The notes beneath the pieces were generated by a model. That model searched no databases, was not told the origin of the DNA, and saw nothing but the letters and a program-made list of their open reading frames with translations. The translations under genes and the position numbers were made by a program. Positions 8,403 to 16,945 of a DNA stretch of 64,000 bases are shown one piece after another. The stretch's first letter is position 1, and every line of letters begins with the position of its first letter. This stretch comes from Chengkuizengella axinellae (GTDB taxonomy: Bacteria; Bacillota; Bacilli; Paenibacillales; KCTC-33759). The stretch is taken from positions 248,001 through 312,000 of the forward strand of contig NZ_JAVAMP010000001.1 of the NCBI RefSeq assembly GCF_030730905.1, written 5' to 3'.

Positions 8403-9263
8403 TTGTTTAAGCTTTTTGGGAATAAAAAACTTATCTTATTATTGCTGGGTCTTATTTTTTTCACAGCGCTTATGGGGATTAGTTCAATTGAAAAGAGGGA
8501 TAACTTCATCTGGCCTGAGAAATTTTTGAAAGACTCTGTATCATGGATGCAAGGATTGATTTATAGGCCCGCTGGATATATAGCGGGTTTTTTTGAGAAT
8601 ATAGTTGATTTAAAAGTCATTCATGAAGAAAACAAAGCTTTAAAATTAACTCTATCTCAATATGCAAGGGATAGAGCGAAGTTGAATAGACTGGAAGAAG
8701 AAAATGAGAGATTGATGGAAGAACTTCAATTTACAGAGGAACAAAAAAAAATAAACGACTATAAGTTTCACATCGCACATGTTGTTTCTATAAATCCAGA
8801 TGCATTTAACGATACAATTACGATTAATTTAGGATCTGAGCATGGGATGGAATTAAATATGCTTGTAACAACAACCGATGGCTTAATAGGAAGAATTAGT
8901 GAAGTAACACCTTTAAACGCAACGGTTCAGTTGTTGACAGATTTTAATGACCAGTTTAATAATAGTATAGGAATATCAGCAACGGTGTTAGGCAGTGAAG
9001 AGTCTTTTGGCATAATTCAAAGTTATGATGAGAAGGAAAATGTACTGATTATGAGTCAGATCAATCAGAATGATATCTTAAAAGAAGGTGATGTCATTAT
9101 TACTTCAGGTTTAGGTAAATTGTTTCCTGAGGGAATAGAAGTCGGTACAGTACTTTCAAGAGAGGTTGGAGATTTTGGTCTCACACATATAGCAAAAATT
9201 AAACCAGCAGCTAAATTTGAGAACTTAATGGAAGTTTTCGTTGTTGAAAAGCCTGGAATGTGA
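8403..9263 (+). CDS. mreC: Rod shape-determining protein MreC
   Basis: Elongasome protein that links MreB to the periplasmic-side PBP2/RodA synthases. The 286 residues show an N-terminal transmembrane helix (about 9-28), a charged coiled coil (about 70-118, LNRLEEENERLMEEL) and the paired beta-barrel MreC domain (IGRISEVTP, ITSGLGKLFPEGIEVG). Starts at TTG 8403 behind GAAGGTG. Its stop overlaps the mreD region. Confidence 0.96.
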   Translation: MFKLFGNKKLILLLLGLIFFTALMGISSIEKRDNFIWPEKFLKDSVSWMQGLIYRPAGYIAGFFENIVDLKVIHEENKALKLTLSQYARDRAKLNRLEEENERLMEELQFTEEQKKINDYKFHIAHVVSINPDAFNDTITINLGSEHGMELNMLVTTTDGLIGRISEVTPLNATVQLLTDFNDQFNNSIGISATVLGSEESFGIIQSYDEKENVLIMSQINQNDILKEGDVIITSGLGKLFPEGIEVGTVLSREVGDFGLTHIAKIKPAAKFENLMEVFVVEKPGM

Positions 9264-9271
9264 GGTGTGAT

Positions 9272-9787
9272 ATGCTTCGCACTTGGATTTGTATTATTCT
9301 TTTTATATTATTTTTAATTGAAGGTGCTTTGACTCCTTGGTTACCGTTAAAATGGAATGAAGGGTTACACATAACTCCACATTTTACTTTTATCATTATT
9401 TTATATACTTGCTTTTACGTGCAAAGATCATTTGCAATTATAATCGCTTTTTTAATAGGATTTTTTTACGACATCATTTACTCTAACCAACTATTTGGCT
9501 TGTACGCGTTTTGTTTAGGGTTTATTGTATACTTTATTTCCTATATGATTAAGCGCTCTTATCTTGGTTTTTTTACTTTTACGTTAGTTGCAACTTTATC
9601 GTTATTTTTACTGGATAGTATGATTTATGGCATTTATTATTTATTTAAACTCACTGAACAATCTTACATCTGGGTAATTGCACACCAAGTTTTACCTAGT
9701 TTATTTGTCAATGTATTATTTTCAATGATGCTTTATTTGCCTTTTCGTTCTTTAGTAGTTCACATCTCCTTTAAACAAAAAGGCTGA
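9272..9787 (+). CDS. mreD: Rod shape-determining membrane protein MreD
   Basis: Small polytopic membrane partner of MreC. The protein (171 residues from ATG 9272) is almost wholly hydrophobic, with about five membrane segments, and has the conserved GFFYDIIYSNQLFGLYA block typical of MreD. A GTG at 9260, overlapping the mreC stop, is an alternative start; ATG 9272 is preferred because GAGGTG precedes it. Third gene of mreBCD. Confidence 0.92.
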   Translation: MLRTWICIILFILFLIEGALTPWLPLKWNEGLHITPHFTFIIILYTCFYVQRSFAIIIAFLIGFFYDIIYSNQLFGLYAFCLGFIVYFISYMIKRSYLGFFTFTLVATLSLFLLDSMIYGIYYLFKLTEQSYIWVIAHQVLPSLFVNVLFSMMLYLPFRSLVVHISFKQKG

Positions 9788-9869
9788 TATTCATTCATCA
9801 TATTGGATAAATAGAAGGAAATTATTTTACTTATATCGAACTTTATATATTTAAGGAGGAAGGGATTGT

Positions 9870-10526
9870 ATGACTGCAACGAAGGAACACGTGACTATAA
9901 AAGGGAATAAAGATGGTCTTGTTTTTCTATTTAATGATCATTGTGAATTTCCTGATTTACTCAGTGAGTTGCAGTATAAACTTGAGAAATCACATCAACA
10001 AATACTATCTGGTCCAACGATCGATGTTCACATTAAGTTAGGTGAACGTGAATTAGATGTTCAACAAGAAGAAGAAATAAAAAAACTAGTAGGTCATCAT
10101 GGAAATTTGTTGATTCAATCGATTGAATCTACTCCAAAGGAACAAATTGAAAAAAATATCCATCAAGATCTAAAAATAATGAATGGGATTGTTAGATCAG
10201 GACAATCCATTCATGAAGATGCCCCAATTTTATTTATGGGAGATGTTAATCCAGGTGGAATGATTTCTTCGAATGGAGACATTTATGTAATGGGGGCACT
10301 TAGAGGACTTGCACATGCTGGGAAAAATGGTAATAAAGATGCGATTATAGCAGCTTCATATATGAGACCCACTCAATTAAGAATTGCAAACATCGTTAGT
10401 AGGTCACCTGATGAGTCTGCTAATGAAGGTGCATATATGGAATTTGCTTATCTAGATGAAGATCATATGCAGGTAGGGAAAATAAGTGAGCTACATAAAG
10501 TTCGTCCTGTTGCGTTACAATTCTAA
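9870..10526 (+). CDS. minC: Septum site-determining protein MinC
   Basis: Inhibitor of FtsZ polymerisation, placed by MinD to block division near the poles. The 218-residue protein has the variable N-terminal FtsZ-interacting domain (1-100) and a C-terminal beta-helix domain with GDVNPGGMISSNGDIYVMG and LRGLAHAG, which binds MinD. A strong AAGGAGGAAGGG precedes ATG 9870. Sixteen bases separate it from minD, as in B. subtilis. Confidence 0.96.
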   Translation: MTATKEHVTIKGNKDGLVFLFNDHCEFPDLLSELQYKLEKSHQQILSGPTIDVHIKLGERELDVQQEEEIKKLVGHHGNLLIQSIESTPKEQIEKNIHQDLKIMNGIVRSGQSIHEDAPILFMGDVNPGGMISSNGDIYVMGALRGLAHAGKNGNKDAIIAASYMRPTQLRIANIVSRSPDESANEGAYMEFAYLDEDHMQVGKISELHKVRPVALQF

Positions 10527-10541
10527 TGGAGGTGATTATTC

Positions 10542-11336
10542 ATGGGAGAAGCAATCGTAGTAACATCTGGTAAAGGTGGTGTCGGTAAAACTACATCATC
10601 TGCTAATATAGGAACTGCTTTGGCGATTTTAGGGAAAAAGGTGTGCTTGGTTGATACAGACATTGGATTAAGAAATTTAGACGTTGTGATGGGATTGGAA
10701 AACAGAATAATTTACGATTTGGTGGATGTGATTGAAGAAAATTGCAGACTAGCTCAAGCCTTAGTTAAGGATAAAAGATTTGAAGAATTATACTTTCTTC
10801 CAGCAGCTCAAACGAAAGATAAAGATGCTGTGCAGCCAGAAGACATAAAAAAAATTATAGAATCTCTAAAACCAGATTTCGATTACATCATTATAGATTG
10901 CCCAGCAGGTATTGAGGGTGGATTCAGAAATGCTGTTGCTGGAGCAGATAGAGCAATCGTAGTATCTACACCAGAAATCTCTTCTGTTAGAGATGCTGAT
11001 CGTGTGATTGGATTACTAGAAGGTGCGAATATCAAAAACCCTAAGCTGATCATAAATCGTGTGCGCCCCAATATGATGAAGTCTGGAGACATGATGGATA
11101 TTGATGAAGTTTGTGCAATACTAGCCATTGATCTGCTCGGCGTTGTACCTGATGATCAGCAAGTGATAAAATCAGGAAATATAGGAGAGCCTACGGTTAT
11201 GAATCCTACTTCTAATGCAGCTGTAGCATATCGAAATATTGCTCGCAGAATTTTAGGAGATTCAGTACCACTTATGAATTTGGATGGAAAAAAGGGAGTT
11301 TTTAATAAATTAAAAAAGATCATGGGGATAGGATGA
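10542..11336 (+). CDS. minD: Septum site-determining ATPase MinD
   Basis: Deviant-Walker ATPase (ParA/MinD family) that binds the membrane as an ATP dimer and recruits MinC. Seen: SGKGGVGKTT at residues 9-18 with the signature lysine K11 and P-loop K16, DTDIGLRNLD (switch I region), DCPAGIEGG (Walker B) and a C-terminal amphipathic membrane-targeting helix (VFNKLKKIMGIG). 264 residues, standard length. GGAGGTG precedes the ATG. Confidence 0.97.
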   Translation: MGEAIVVTSGKGGVGKTTSSANIGTALAILGKKVCLVDTDIGLRNLDVVMGLENRIIYDLVDVIEENCRLAQALVKDKRFEELYFLPAAQTKDKDAVQPEDIKKIIESLKPDFDYIIIDCPAGIEGGFRNAVAGADRAIVVSTPEISSVRDADRVIGLLEGANIKNPKLIINRVRPNMMKSGDMMDIDEVCAILAIDLLGVVPDDQQVIKSGNIGEPTVMNPTSNAAVAYRNIARRILGDSVPLMNLDGKKGVFNKLKKIMGIG

Positions 11337-11343
11337 TCATAGC

Positions 11344-12471
11344 GTGTTAGAAAAGCTGAAAAAATTAGATTGGGCTGTTATTTTTATATTGTTTTGTCTT
11401 ATGGTGATAGGTACTTTGTTGATTAACAGTTCTAACAAGCCAGCAGCGAACTATGACACAAGACATATCATATTTTTCTGTCTCGGATTTGCTGTTATGA
11501 TTTTCTTTTCCTTGTTTGATTACCGAGTACTAATTAAAGGGGCCTATTATTTATATGGTTTTGGAATTCTTTTACTAATTGGACTGATCTTTTTTGGAAT
11601 TAAATTAAATGGTGCAAAAAGCTGGTATGATTTACAATTTATTCTCTTTCAGCCAGCAGAATTAGTTAAAATTATTTTGATTATTATGATTGCATATTTA
11701 TTAAAAAAGCGGGATGGAGAAGTGCTGACCCTTGTCGATGATTTAATTCCTATTGGATTAGCGGTCCTAGTTCCTTTTATTATTGTAATTTTGCAGCCTG
11801 ATTTAGGTAATGCCATTATATATATTGTTATATTTATAGGAATGCTTTGGATTGGAAATCTGAAATATACCTATGTATTGATTAGTATTTTGTTGATTTC
11901 AATTATCGCGTTTGCTTCTTTTTATTTATACCAAACTTTCCATGAGGAAATTGTTGTTTTTTTAGATGAGAATGAGAAGGGTCATTGGAGTAAAAGAATT
12001 GACGCAATTTTGTTTCCAGAAGCTGGTGGAGATAGATATCATCAAGATCAAGCTATCATGGCGATTGGATCTGGTGGTTTATTAGGTGAAGGATATAATC
12101 AAGGTATCGTAACTGTGCCTTATGATTATTCAGACTCTATTTTTGCGATTGTAGGAGAGGAATTTGGTTTTATAGGATCCTCTTTGTTACTATTATTGTA
12201 CTTTTTATTAATATATCGACTAATTCTTATAGCTATTCAAACTACTGATCGTGCTGGAGCTTATATTATTGTTGGGATTACCTCTATGTTTATTTTTCAA
12301 GTTTTTGAGAATGTAGGGATGTTGATCGGTATTATGCCTTTAACTGGAATCACCCTGCCGTTTATTAGCTATGGAGGCACGTCCTTATTAATTAATATGA
12401 TGAGTATAGGGATTGTCATGAGTATTAAGGTACATCAAGAAAGTCCTTGGATGTACGATGATGAATATTAA
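11344..12471 (+). CDS. rodA: SEDS-family peptidoglycan glycosyltransferase RodA/FtsW
   Basis: Integral-membrane glycosyltransferase that polymerises lipid II with a class B PBP. The 375-residue protein has about ten membrane helices and the SEDS signatures LQPDLGNAIIYIVI, GSGGLLGEGYNQG, IVGEEFGFIG and GITLPFISYGGTS. Its position right after mreBCD-minCD makes an elongation (RodA) role most likely, though FtsW or SpoVE cannot be excluded by sequence alone. It begins at GTG 11344, 7 bp after minD, with only a weak RBS, suggesting translational coupling. It ends at a strong terminator. Confidence 0.92.
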   Translation: MLEKLKKLDWAVIFILFCLMVIGTLLINSSNKPAANYDTRHIIFFCLGFAVMIFFSLFDYRVLIKGAYYLYGFGILLLIGLIFFGIKLNGAKSWYDLQFILFQPAELVKIILIIMIAYLLKKRDGEVLTLVDDLIPIGLAVLVPFIIVILQPDLGNAIIYIVIFIGMLWIGNLKYTYVLISILLISIIAFASFYLYQTFHEEIVVFLDENEKGHWSKRIDAILFPEAGGDRYHQDQAIMAIGSGGLLGEGYNQGIVTVPYDYSDSIFAIVGEEFGFIGSSLLLLLYFLLIYRLILIAIQTTDRAGAYIIVGITSMFIFQVFENVGMLIGIMPLTGITLPFISYGGTSLLINMMSIGIVMSIKVHQESPWMYDDEY

Positions 12472-12490
12472 TTAAATAAAGAGCATTTGA

Positions 12491-12530
12491 GAGTCAGGAG
12501 GAAAGTTTAACTTTTCATCTGGCTCTTTTT
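12491..12530 (+). terminator. Terminator after rodA
   Basis: A stem of 15 positions (12491-12505 with 12511-12525, one mismatch, three G-T pairs), loop TTTAA, followed by TTTTT. It closes the mre-min-rodA unit. Confidence 0.85.
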
Positions 12531-12604
12531 AGTTCTATCTATGAGACAAGCAACATAAATATTAATCATAAAAGATATGGACTAGCCTATTTGGGGTGAT
12601 CAAT

Positions 12605-13477
12605 TTGAAAATCAAGAATAATGTAAAACAAAGAAGAAATCAACGTTTACATGAATTGATGCAAAAACAGAAGCAGAATCTAAACCAGAATCAGAAGCAA
12701 AATCAAATTCAGAATCAACCCTTTGACAGGAATGAGATTGACACTAAAAACAAATACATTCAGGAATATGATCCTCGTAGATTAGAGGACCCTGAATTTG
12801 TCTGGAAACATAGACAAGATCCATGGATGCATTTGAAGCAAGAAGAGAGTAAAACAAGTTATTTGCAAAAATATATCATGACAACTGTTTCAATAAGCTT
12901 CGTTTTATTTATGATGGTATGGCTTTTGTTTCAATTGAATACACCATGGGCAGAAAAAGGGAAGTTATTAATCACACATGCTATGAATGAAACTACAATA
13001 GATAACAATGTAGTAGTATCCGCATACAATCGATTATTTGATGGTTTTCCATCCTTTATCCCAACCTTTAGCAATGATAATGGATTGAATACAGCTGAAA
13101 AAGTGAATAGTCCCATTAAAAATATTCATTTTCCAGCGGATGGAGAAATTATTTCAACGTTTGATACTACTAAGTCGGGCGTCACAATTAAAACAAAGAA
13201 AGATGAGCCTATTATCGCTTTAGATACAGGAAGGGTTGTTTCTGTAGAAAATACAGAATTCACTGGTTTAACAGTGGTTATTCAACATGAAAATAAACTG
13301 CAATCTATTTACGGCTATGTTACTTCTACATCAATACAGGAGAATGATTGGGTAGAGGGAGGAGACCAGATTGGCATTGTTTCAGAACTGAAAAATGATG
13401 ATGCTGGAATCCTTTATTTTGCTTTGAGGAAGGATGAACAATATATTGATCCAGCGGAAGTGATTCAATTTGATTAA
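12605..13477 (+). CDS. spoIVFA: Stage IV sporulation protein FA (LytM-like, inactive)
   Basis: Scaffold that holds the protease SpoIVFB with its inhibitor BofA in the outer forespore membrane until pro-SigK processing is released. The 290-residue protein has a Gln/Asn-rich basic N-terminus (about 20-40), one transmembrane helix (about 90-112) and a C-terminal M23/LytM-like domain (about 175-290, FPADGEIIS and VIQHENKLQSIYGYV). The usual zinc ligands (HxxxD, HxH) are absent, with LYFALR where the HxH strand should be, so it should be catalytically dead, as known for SpoIVFA. Start placed at TTG 12605 because GGGGTGATC lies at ideal distance; GTG 12596 is inside that SD. It overlaps spoIVFB. 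Confidence 0.88.
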   Translation: MKIKNNVKQRRNQRLHELMQKQKQNLNQNQKQNQIQNQPFDRNEIDTKNKYIQEYDPRRLEDPEFVWKHRQDPWMHLKQEESKTSYLQKYIMTTVSISFVLFMMVWLLFQLNTPWAEKGKLLITHAMNETTIDNNVVVSAYNRLFDGFPSFIPTFSNDNGLNTAEKVNSPIKNIHFPADGEIISTFDTTKSGVTIKTKKDEPIIALDTGRVVSVENTEFTGLTVVIQHENKLQSIYGYVTSTSIQENDWVEGGDQIGIVSELKNDDAGILYFALRKDEQYIDPAEVIQFD

Positions 13478-14327
13478 TATTTATGGAACCAGATATCACT
13501 TTCATCCATTTTTCATATTTATTATATTCACTTCAATTTTGGCAGGGAATGTTGGAGAGTTATTAACTCTATTCTCTATTGTTTTTATTCATGAAATGGG
13601 ACACGTTGTGGCAGCAAAATTCTTTGGTTGGGATGTGAAGTCAGTTCAACTACTCCCTTTCGGAGGGGTAGCAGAAGTTGAAACTCATCGGAATACCTCT
13701 GCAAAGGAGGAAATTATAGTAGCCATCGCAGGTCCATTTCAAAATTTTTGGATGATTGGTATTGTGTTTTTTTTACAAAAGATTGAAATTGTTGATCCCA
13801 TTTGGTCATCATATTTTATTGAAGCAAATTTAATGATTGCTTTGTTTAATTTATTACCGATTTTACCCTTAGATGGAGGTAAAATCGTGCAGGCAATGCT
13901 CAGCTTCAAACTCAGTTTTCATAGATCATTAAAGTACTGTGGATGGCACAGTTTTATAATGAGTTTATTGCTTATTGGTTATGCTTGTATGCATATGATT
14001 AGTTCAGGCGTTCATTTAAATTTAATGATGATAGGCATATTTTTATTATATACAAATTGGTATTACTTGCGAAATTCACCCTTTTATTTTATAAAGTTCT
14101 TAATGAGACGTGAATTCACCTTTTCATTAAGAAAAACGAAACCCTCAATAAAACCAATTACTGCCCAACCTTCCTCTTCACTTTCTGAAATCGTAAAAAG
14201 CTTTAAAAGAGATCAATTGCATGTTATTTATGTTATAAATGATTTTGGAAAAATCCAAGCGATGATACCAGAAGAACAAATTATAAAGACTTATCTGAGT
14301 AATCCTAACTCTAAGAATCGAAAATAA
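13470..14327 (+). CDS. spoIVFB: Stage IV sporulation protein FB, M50 intramembrane protease
   Basis: Site-2-type metalloprotease of the outer forespore membrane that cleaves pro-SigK to activate mother-cell late transcription. Seen: HEMGH (residues 41-45) in a membrane helix, the third ligand in NLLPILPLDGG (D135), several other membrane helices, and a C-terminal cytoplasmic region of about 60 residues resembling a single CBS-type half-domain (LHVIYVINDFGKIQAMI). 285 residues. It starts at TTG 13470 inside the last codons of spoIVFA, an 8-bp overlap implying coupled translation. Confidence 0.93.
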   Translation: MINIYGTRYHFHPFFIFIIFTSILAGNVGELLTLFSIVFIHEMGHVVAAKFFGWDVKSVQLLPFGGVAEVETHRNTSAKEEIIVAIAGPFQNFWMIGIVFFLQKIEIVDPIWSSYFIEANLMIALFNLLPILPLDGGKIVQAMLSFKLSFHRSLKYCGWHSFIMSLLLIGYACMHMISSGVHLNLMMIGIFLLYTNWYYLRNSPFYFIKFLMRREFTFSLRKTKPSIKPITAQPSSSLSEIVKSFKRDQLHVIYVINDFGKIQAMIPEEQIIKTYLSNPNSKNRK

Positions 14328-14488
14328 TCCTATTCTTATGTATTATATTGAGATTGGAAACATTGTTAGTGATTGTAGCTTATTGTAAAATAAGAGATAG
14401 GATATAAGTCTTTTATGAAAACATAGAAAATTCGATGACATCACCGAAAAGTCACCCATAGTGGATTATCTTAAATAGGAGTGTAATG

Positions 14489-15712
14489 ATGAAAAGAATC
14501 GTTATTCACTACGAGAATGATTTGACCGAAGTTGTCTATATGGAAGATGGAGAATTGATAGAGTATTATTCTGAAAAATCTCAGGATAGGCAGTCGGTTG
14601 CGAATATATATAAAGGTAAAATTGTGAATGTGTTGCCAGGTATGGAGGCAGCTTTTGTTGATATTGGAAAAGGCAAAAATGCTTTTTTACATCGTGATGA
14701 TTTGTTACCTATACATTTAGAGAAAAAGCCTAAAATTAAACCTCCTATTCAAGAGTTGGTTCACTTAGGTCAAGAACTTATGGTCCAGATTTATAAAGAA
14801 CCAATTGGTAAAAAGGGTGCTAAAATTACTACCCATTTCAATATACCAGGCCGATATGTGGTTTACATGCCTAATGGTAATTATGTAGCAGTTTCTCGAA
14901 AGGTTGAATCTGAAATTGAAAGAGAGCGTTTGAAGTCTATAGGAGAAGAAATTAGGTTAGATGAGGAAGGGCTGATTTTACGTACGGTTTCTGAGAATGT
15001 AAAAGCAGATGTCTTAAAGAAAGATATTGATGAAATAAGAGAAATTTGGAAAGAAATTAAAAATGGATTTGAAGCATACTCAGCTCCGGCAGAGCTTTAT
15101 CATGAATTAGGTATCTCTTTGAGAATTATTAGGGATTTATTTACACAAGATGTGCAGGAAATTATTATTGATAATGCGCATAAAGCAAAAGTAATCCGTA
15201 AGTTTGTTCATCATATCTCACCTTCTCTTGTTGATAGGGTGAAAGTATATGAATCTAATGCTCAATCCATATTTGAGTTCCATAACATCATCAAAGAGGT
15301 AGAACATTTCTTTAAGTCCAAAATCTGGCTAGATAATGGAGGATACATCGTTGTTGATGAAACAGAAGCGTTAACTGTAATTGACGTAAATACAGGTAAA
15401 TATATAGGGAGTGTAGATTTAGAGGAAACTGTATATAAAACAAATCTAGAAGCTGCGGAAACGATTGCAAAATTGATAAGGTTACGGGACATTGGCGGTA
15501 TCATTATTGTTGATTTTATTGATATGCAAATTCAAGAGCACAGAAATGAAATTATACAAAAGCTGAATAACCTGATTCAGCATGATCGTACCAAAACAAC
15601 TGTAATAGGGTGGACTAATTTGGGGTTATTAGAAATGACTAGGAAAAAAGCAAGAAATATAACTAAGTCACCTATAAAAGTTTGCCCAACATGTCATCGG
15701 ATGATTAAATAA
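14489..15712 (+). CDS. rng: Ribonuclease E/G family protein (RNase G)
   Basis: Endoribonuclease cleaving single-stranded, 5'-monophosphorylated RNA in rRNA maturation and mRNA decay. About 407 residues: S1 RNA-binding region (about 37-120), then the catalytic domain with the two magnesium aspartates in VIDVNTGK (D299) and VDFIDMQ (D342), and a zinc-link CPTC (C399, C402) near the very C-terminus. No extended RNase E scaffold. AGGAG at 14477-14481 best serves ATG 14489; ATG 14486 is the alternative. B. subtilis lacks this gene, but Paenibacillaceae carry it here before rplU. Confidence 0.92.
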   Translation: MKRIVIHYENDLTEVVYMEDGELIEYYSEKSQDRQSVANIYKGKIVNVLPGMEAAFVDIGKGKNAFLHRDDLLPIHLEKKPKIKPPIQELVHLGQELMVQIYKEPIGKKGAKITTHFNIPGRYVVYMPNGNYVAVSRKVESEIERERLKSIGEEIRLDEEGLILRTVSENVKADVLKKDIDEIREIWKEIKNGFEAYSAPAELYHELGISLRIIRDLFTQDVQEIIIDNAHKAKVIRKFVHHISPSLVDRVKVYESNAQSIFEFHNIIKEVEHFFKSKIWLDNGGYIVVDETEALTVIDVNTGKYIGSVDLEETVYKTNLEAAETIAKLIRLRDIGGIIIVDFIDMQIQEHRNEIIQKLNNLIQHDRTKTTVIGWTNLGLLEMTRKKARNITKSPIKVCPTCHRMIK

Positions 15713-15716
15713 ATAA

Positions 15717-15880
15717 TTGCTTTATGACTATAAGTGTGATAACATTCTAATGATGTGTGCTTATGACACATGTTATAACCGCTCAAACAAGGTAAATAAC
15801 CAAAGTATACGATTGAAGGATTCAGTATCCAAGAAGATTGTATCACCTTTCATTTGGCGAGTCTGAGACATGAGGAGGTG
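15717..15880 (+). promoter_or_regulatory. Probable L21-type ribosomal leader before rplU
   Basis: The 175-bp gap before rplU is rich in potential structure: ATAACA/TGTTAT arms enclosing TGTGT/ACACA (about 15740-15776), and a small hairpin GGAT-TCAGT-ATCC (about 15819-15831). TTGCTT (15717) and TAACAT (15740) at 17-bp spacing are a weak promoter candidate; if used, the first arm would be only partly transcribed. Firmicutes have a known autogenous L21 leader at this position; assignment to that family is by position and has not been checked against a covariance model. Confidence 0.45.
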
Positions 15881-15887
15881 CGACTAA

Positions 15888-16199
15888 ATGTACGCAATTA
15901 TTGAAACTGGTGGAAAACAATATAAAGTTCAAGAAGGCGATGAGCTTTACATTGAAAAGTTAGATGCAACTGCAGAAGAAACAGTTACTTTTGACACTGT
16001 ATTAGCTGTTTCCAATGAATCTGGATTAGTAGTAGGTACTCCTACTGTATCAGGAGCTAGTGTAACTGGAAAAGTGGAGAGACACGGTAAAGGTAAAAAA
16101 ATTATCGTTTACAAATATAAGCCTAAGAAAAACTACCATCGTAAACAAGGTCATCGTCAGCCTTATACAAAAGTAGTTATCGAAAAAATTCAAGCATAA
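15888..16199 (+). CDS. rplU: 50S ribosomal protein L21
   Basis: Large-subunit protein binding 23S rRNA. 103 residues, starting [14 protein letters not shown], with the conserved basic C-terminal block [23 protein letters not shown] lies just upstream. First gene of the rplU-prp-rpmA operon, in the standard Firmicute order. Confidence 0.98.
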   Translation: MYAIIETGGKQYKVQEGDELYIEKLDATAEETVTFDTVLAVSNESGLVVGTPTVSGASVTGKVERHGKGKKIIVYKYKPKKNYHRKQGHRQPYTKVVIEKIQA

Positions 16200-16211
16200 G
16201 AGGAATCAAAC

Positions 16212-16556
16212 ATGATTACGATTACCATTGAAAGGGATCATGAAGAGAAAAAAATTGTCAGATATCTTGTAGATGGACATGCTGAATTTGCTGATCCTGG
16301 CGAAGATATCGTATGTGCAGGAGTATCAACCATCACTGTTGGAACTGTAAATGCGATCGAGTCATTATTAAATATTGAGTTGCCCGCAACAATGGAGAAA
16401 GGTCTACTTGATGTGCAGATACCAATAATTGATAAGAAGGAAACTTCTGATCAAACTCAATTGCTTCTTGAATCAATGGTTGTTATGTTGAATTCAATAC
16501 AGGAATCTTATGAAGATTATGTAAACATAATTAATAATTTCGTAAAGGGGAGGTAG
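16212..16556 (+). CDS. prp: Ribosomal-processing cysteine protease Prp
   Basis: Cysteine protease that removes the N-terminal extension of ribosomal protein L27. 114 residues. The catalytic pair is visible as H23 ([10 protein letters not shown]) and C35 ([10 protein letters not shown]), at the usual spacing. It sits between rplU and rpmA, 12 bp and 5 bp from each, and its proposed substrate, encoded next, has the matching cleavage motif. Confidence 0.95.
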   Translation: MITITIERDHEEKKIVRYLVDGHAEFADPGEDIVCAGVSTITVGTVNAIESLLNIELPATMEKGLLDVQIPIIDKKETSDQTQLLLESMVVMLNSIQESYEDYVNIINNFVKGR

Positions 16557-16561
16557 ATACA

Positions 16562-16852
16562 ATGTTGAAGTTAGATCTTCAGTTATTTGCTTCTAAAAAA
16601 GGAGTAGGTTCTACAAAAAATGGTCGCGACAGTATTTCAAAGCGTTTAGGTGCTAAACGTGCTGATGGTCAGGCTGTAAGAGCTGGAAACATCCTTGTAC
16701 GTCAACGCGGAACAAAAATTCATCCTGGAACTAATGTAGGAATTGGATCCGATGATACTTTATTCTCTAAAGTTGACGGAGTAGTTAAATTTGAACGTTG
16801 GGGACGCGATCGCAAAAAAGTGAGCGTATATCCAGCAGCTGCTGAAGCTTAA
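16562..16852 (+). CDS. rpmA: 50S ribosomal protein L27 with cleavable N-terminal extension
   Basis: L27 reaches into the peptidyl-transferase centre with its N-terminus. 96 residues. The first nine residues, MLKLDLQLF, form the Firmicute extension, and LQLFA/SKKG matches the Prp cleavage site, leaving the mature N-terminus. RBS GGGGAGG spans the prp stop. A terminator follows. Confidence 0.98.
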   Translation: MLKLDLQLFASKKGVGSTKNGRDSISKRLGAKRADGQAVRAGNILVRQRGTKIHPGTNVGIGSDDTLFSKVDGVVKFERWGRDRKKVSVYPAAAEA

Positions 16853-16870
16853 TAATTTACTTGAAATATG

Positions 16871-16900
16871 ATCCTGGCGTAGCAATGCGCTGGGATTTTT
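16871..16900 (+). terminator. Terminator after rpmA
   Basis: Nine-bp stem (16871-16879 with 16888-16896, two G-T pairs) followed by TTTT. It closes the ribosomal operon. Confidence 0.75.
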
Positions 16901-16945
16901 ATTTGTAGTGTGATTTGTAGATTTTCTGAAAATGGGGAATGTAAT

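Noticed and set aside
14328-14485. Long-range inverted repeat TCCTATTCTTAT/ATAAGAGATAGGA before RNase G
   Set aside because: Imperfect, far apart and AT-rich; chance is likely and there is no T run.
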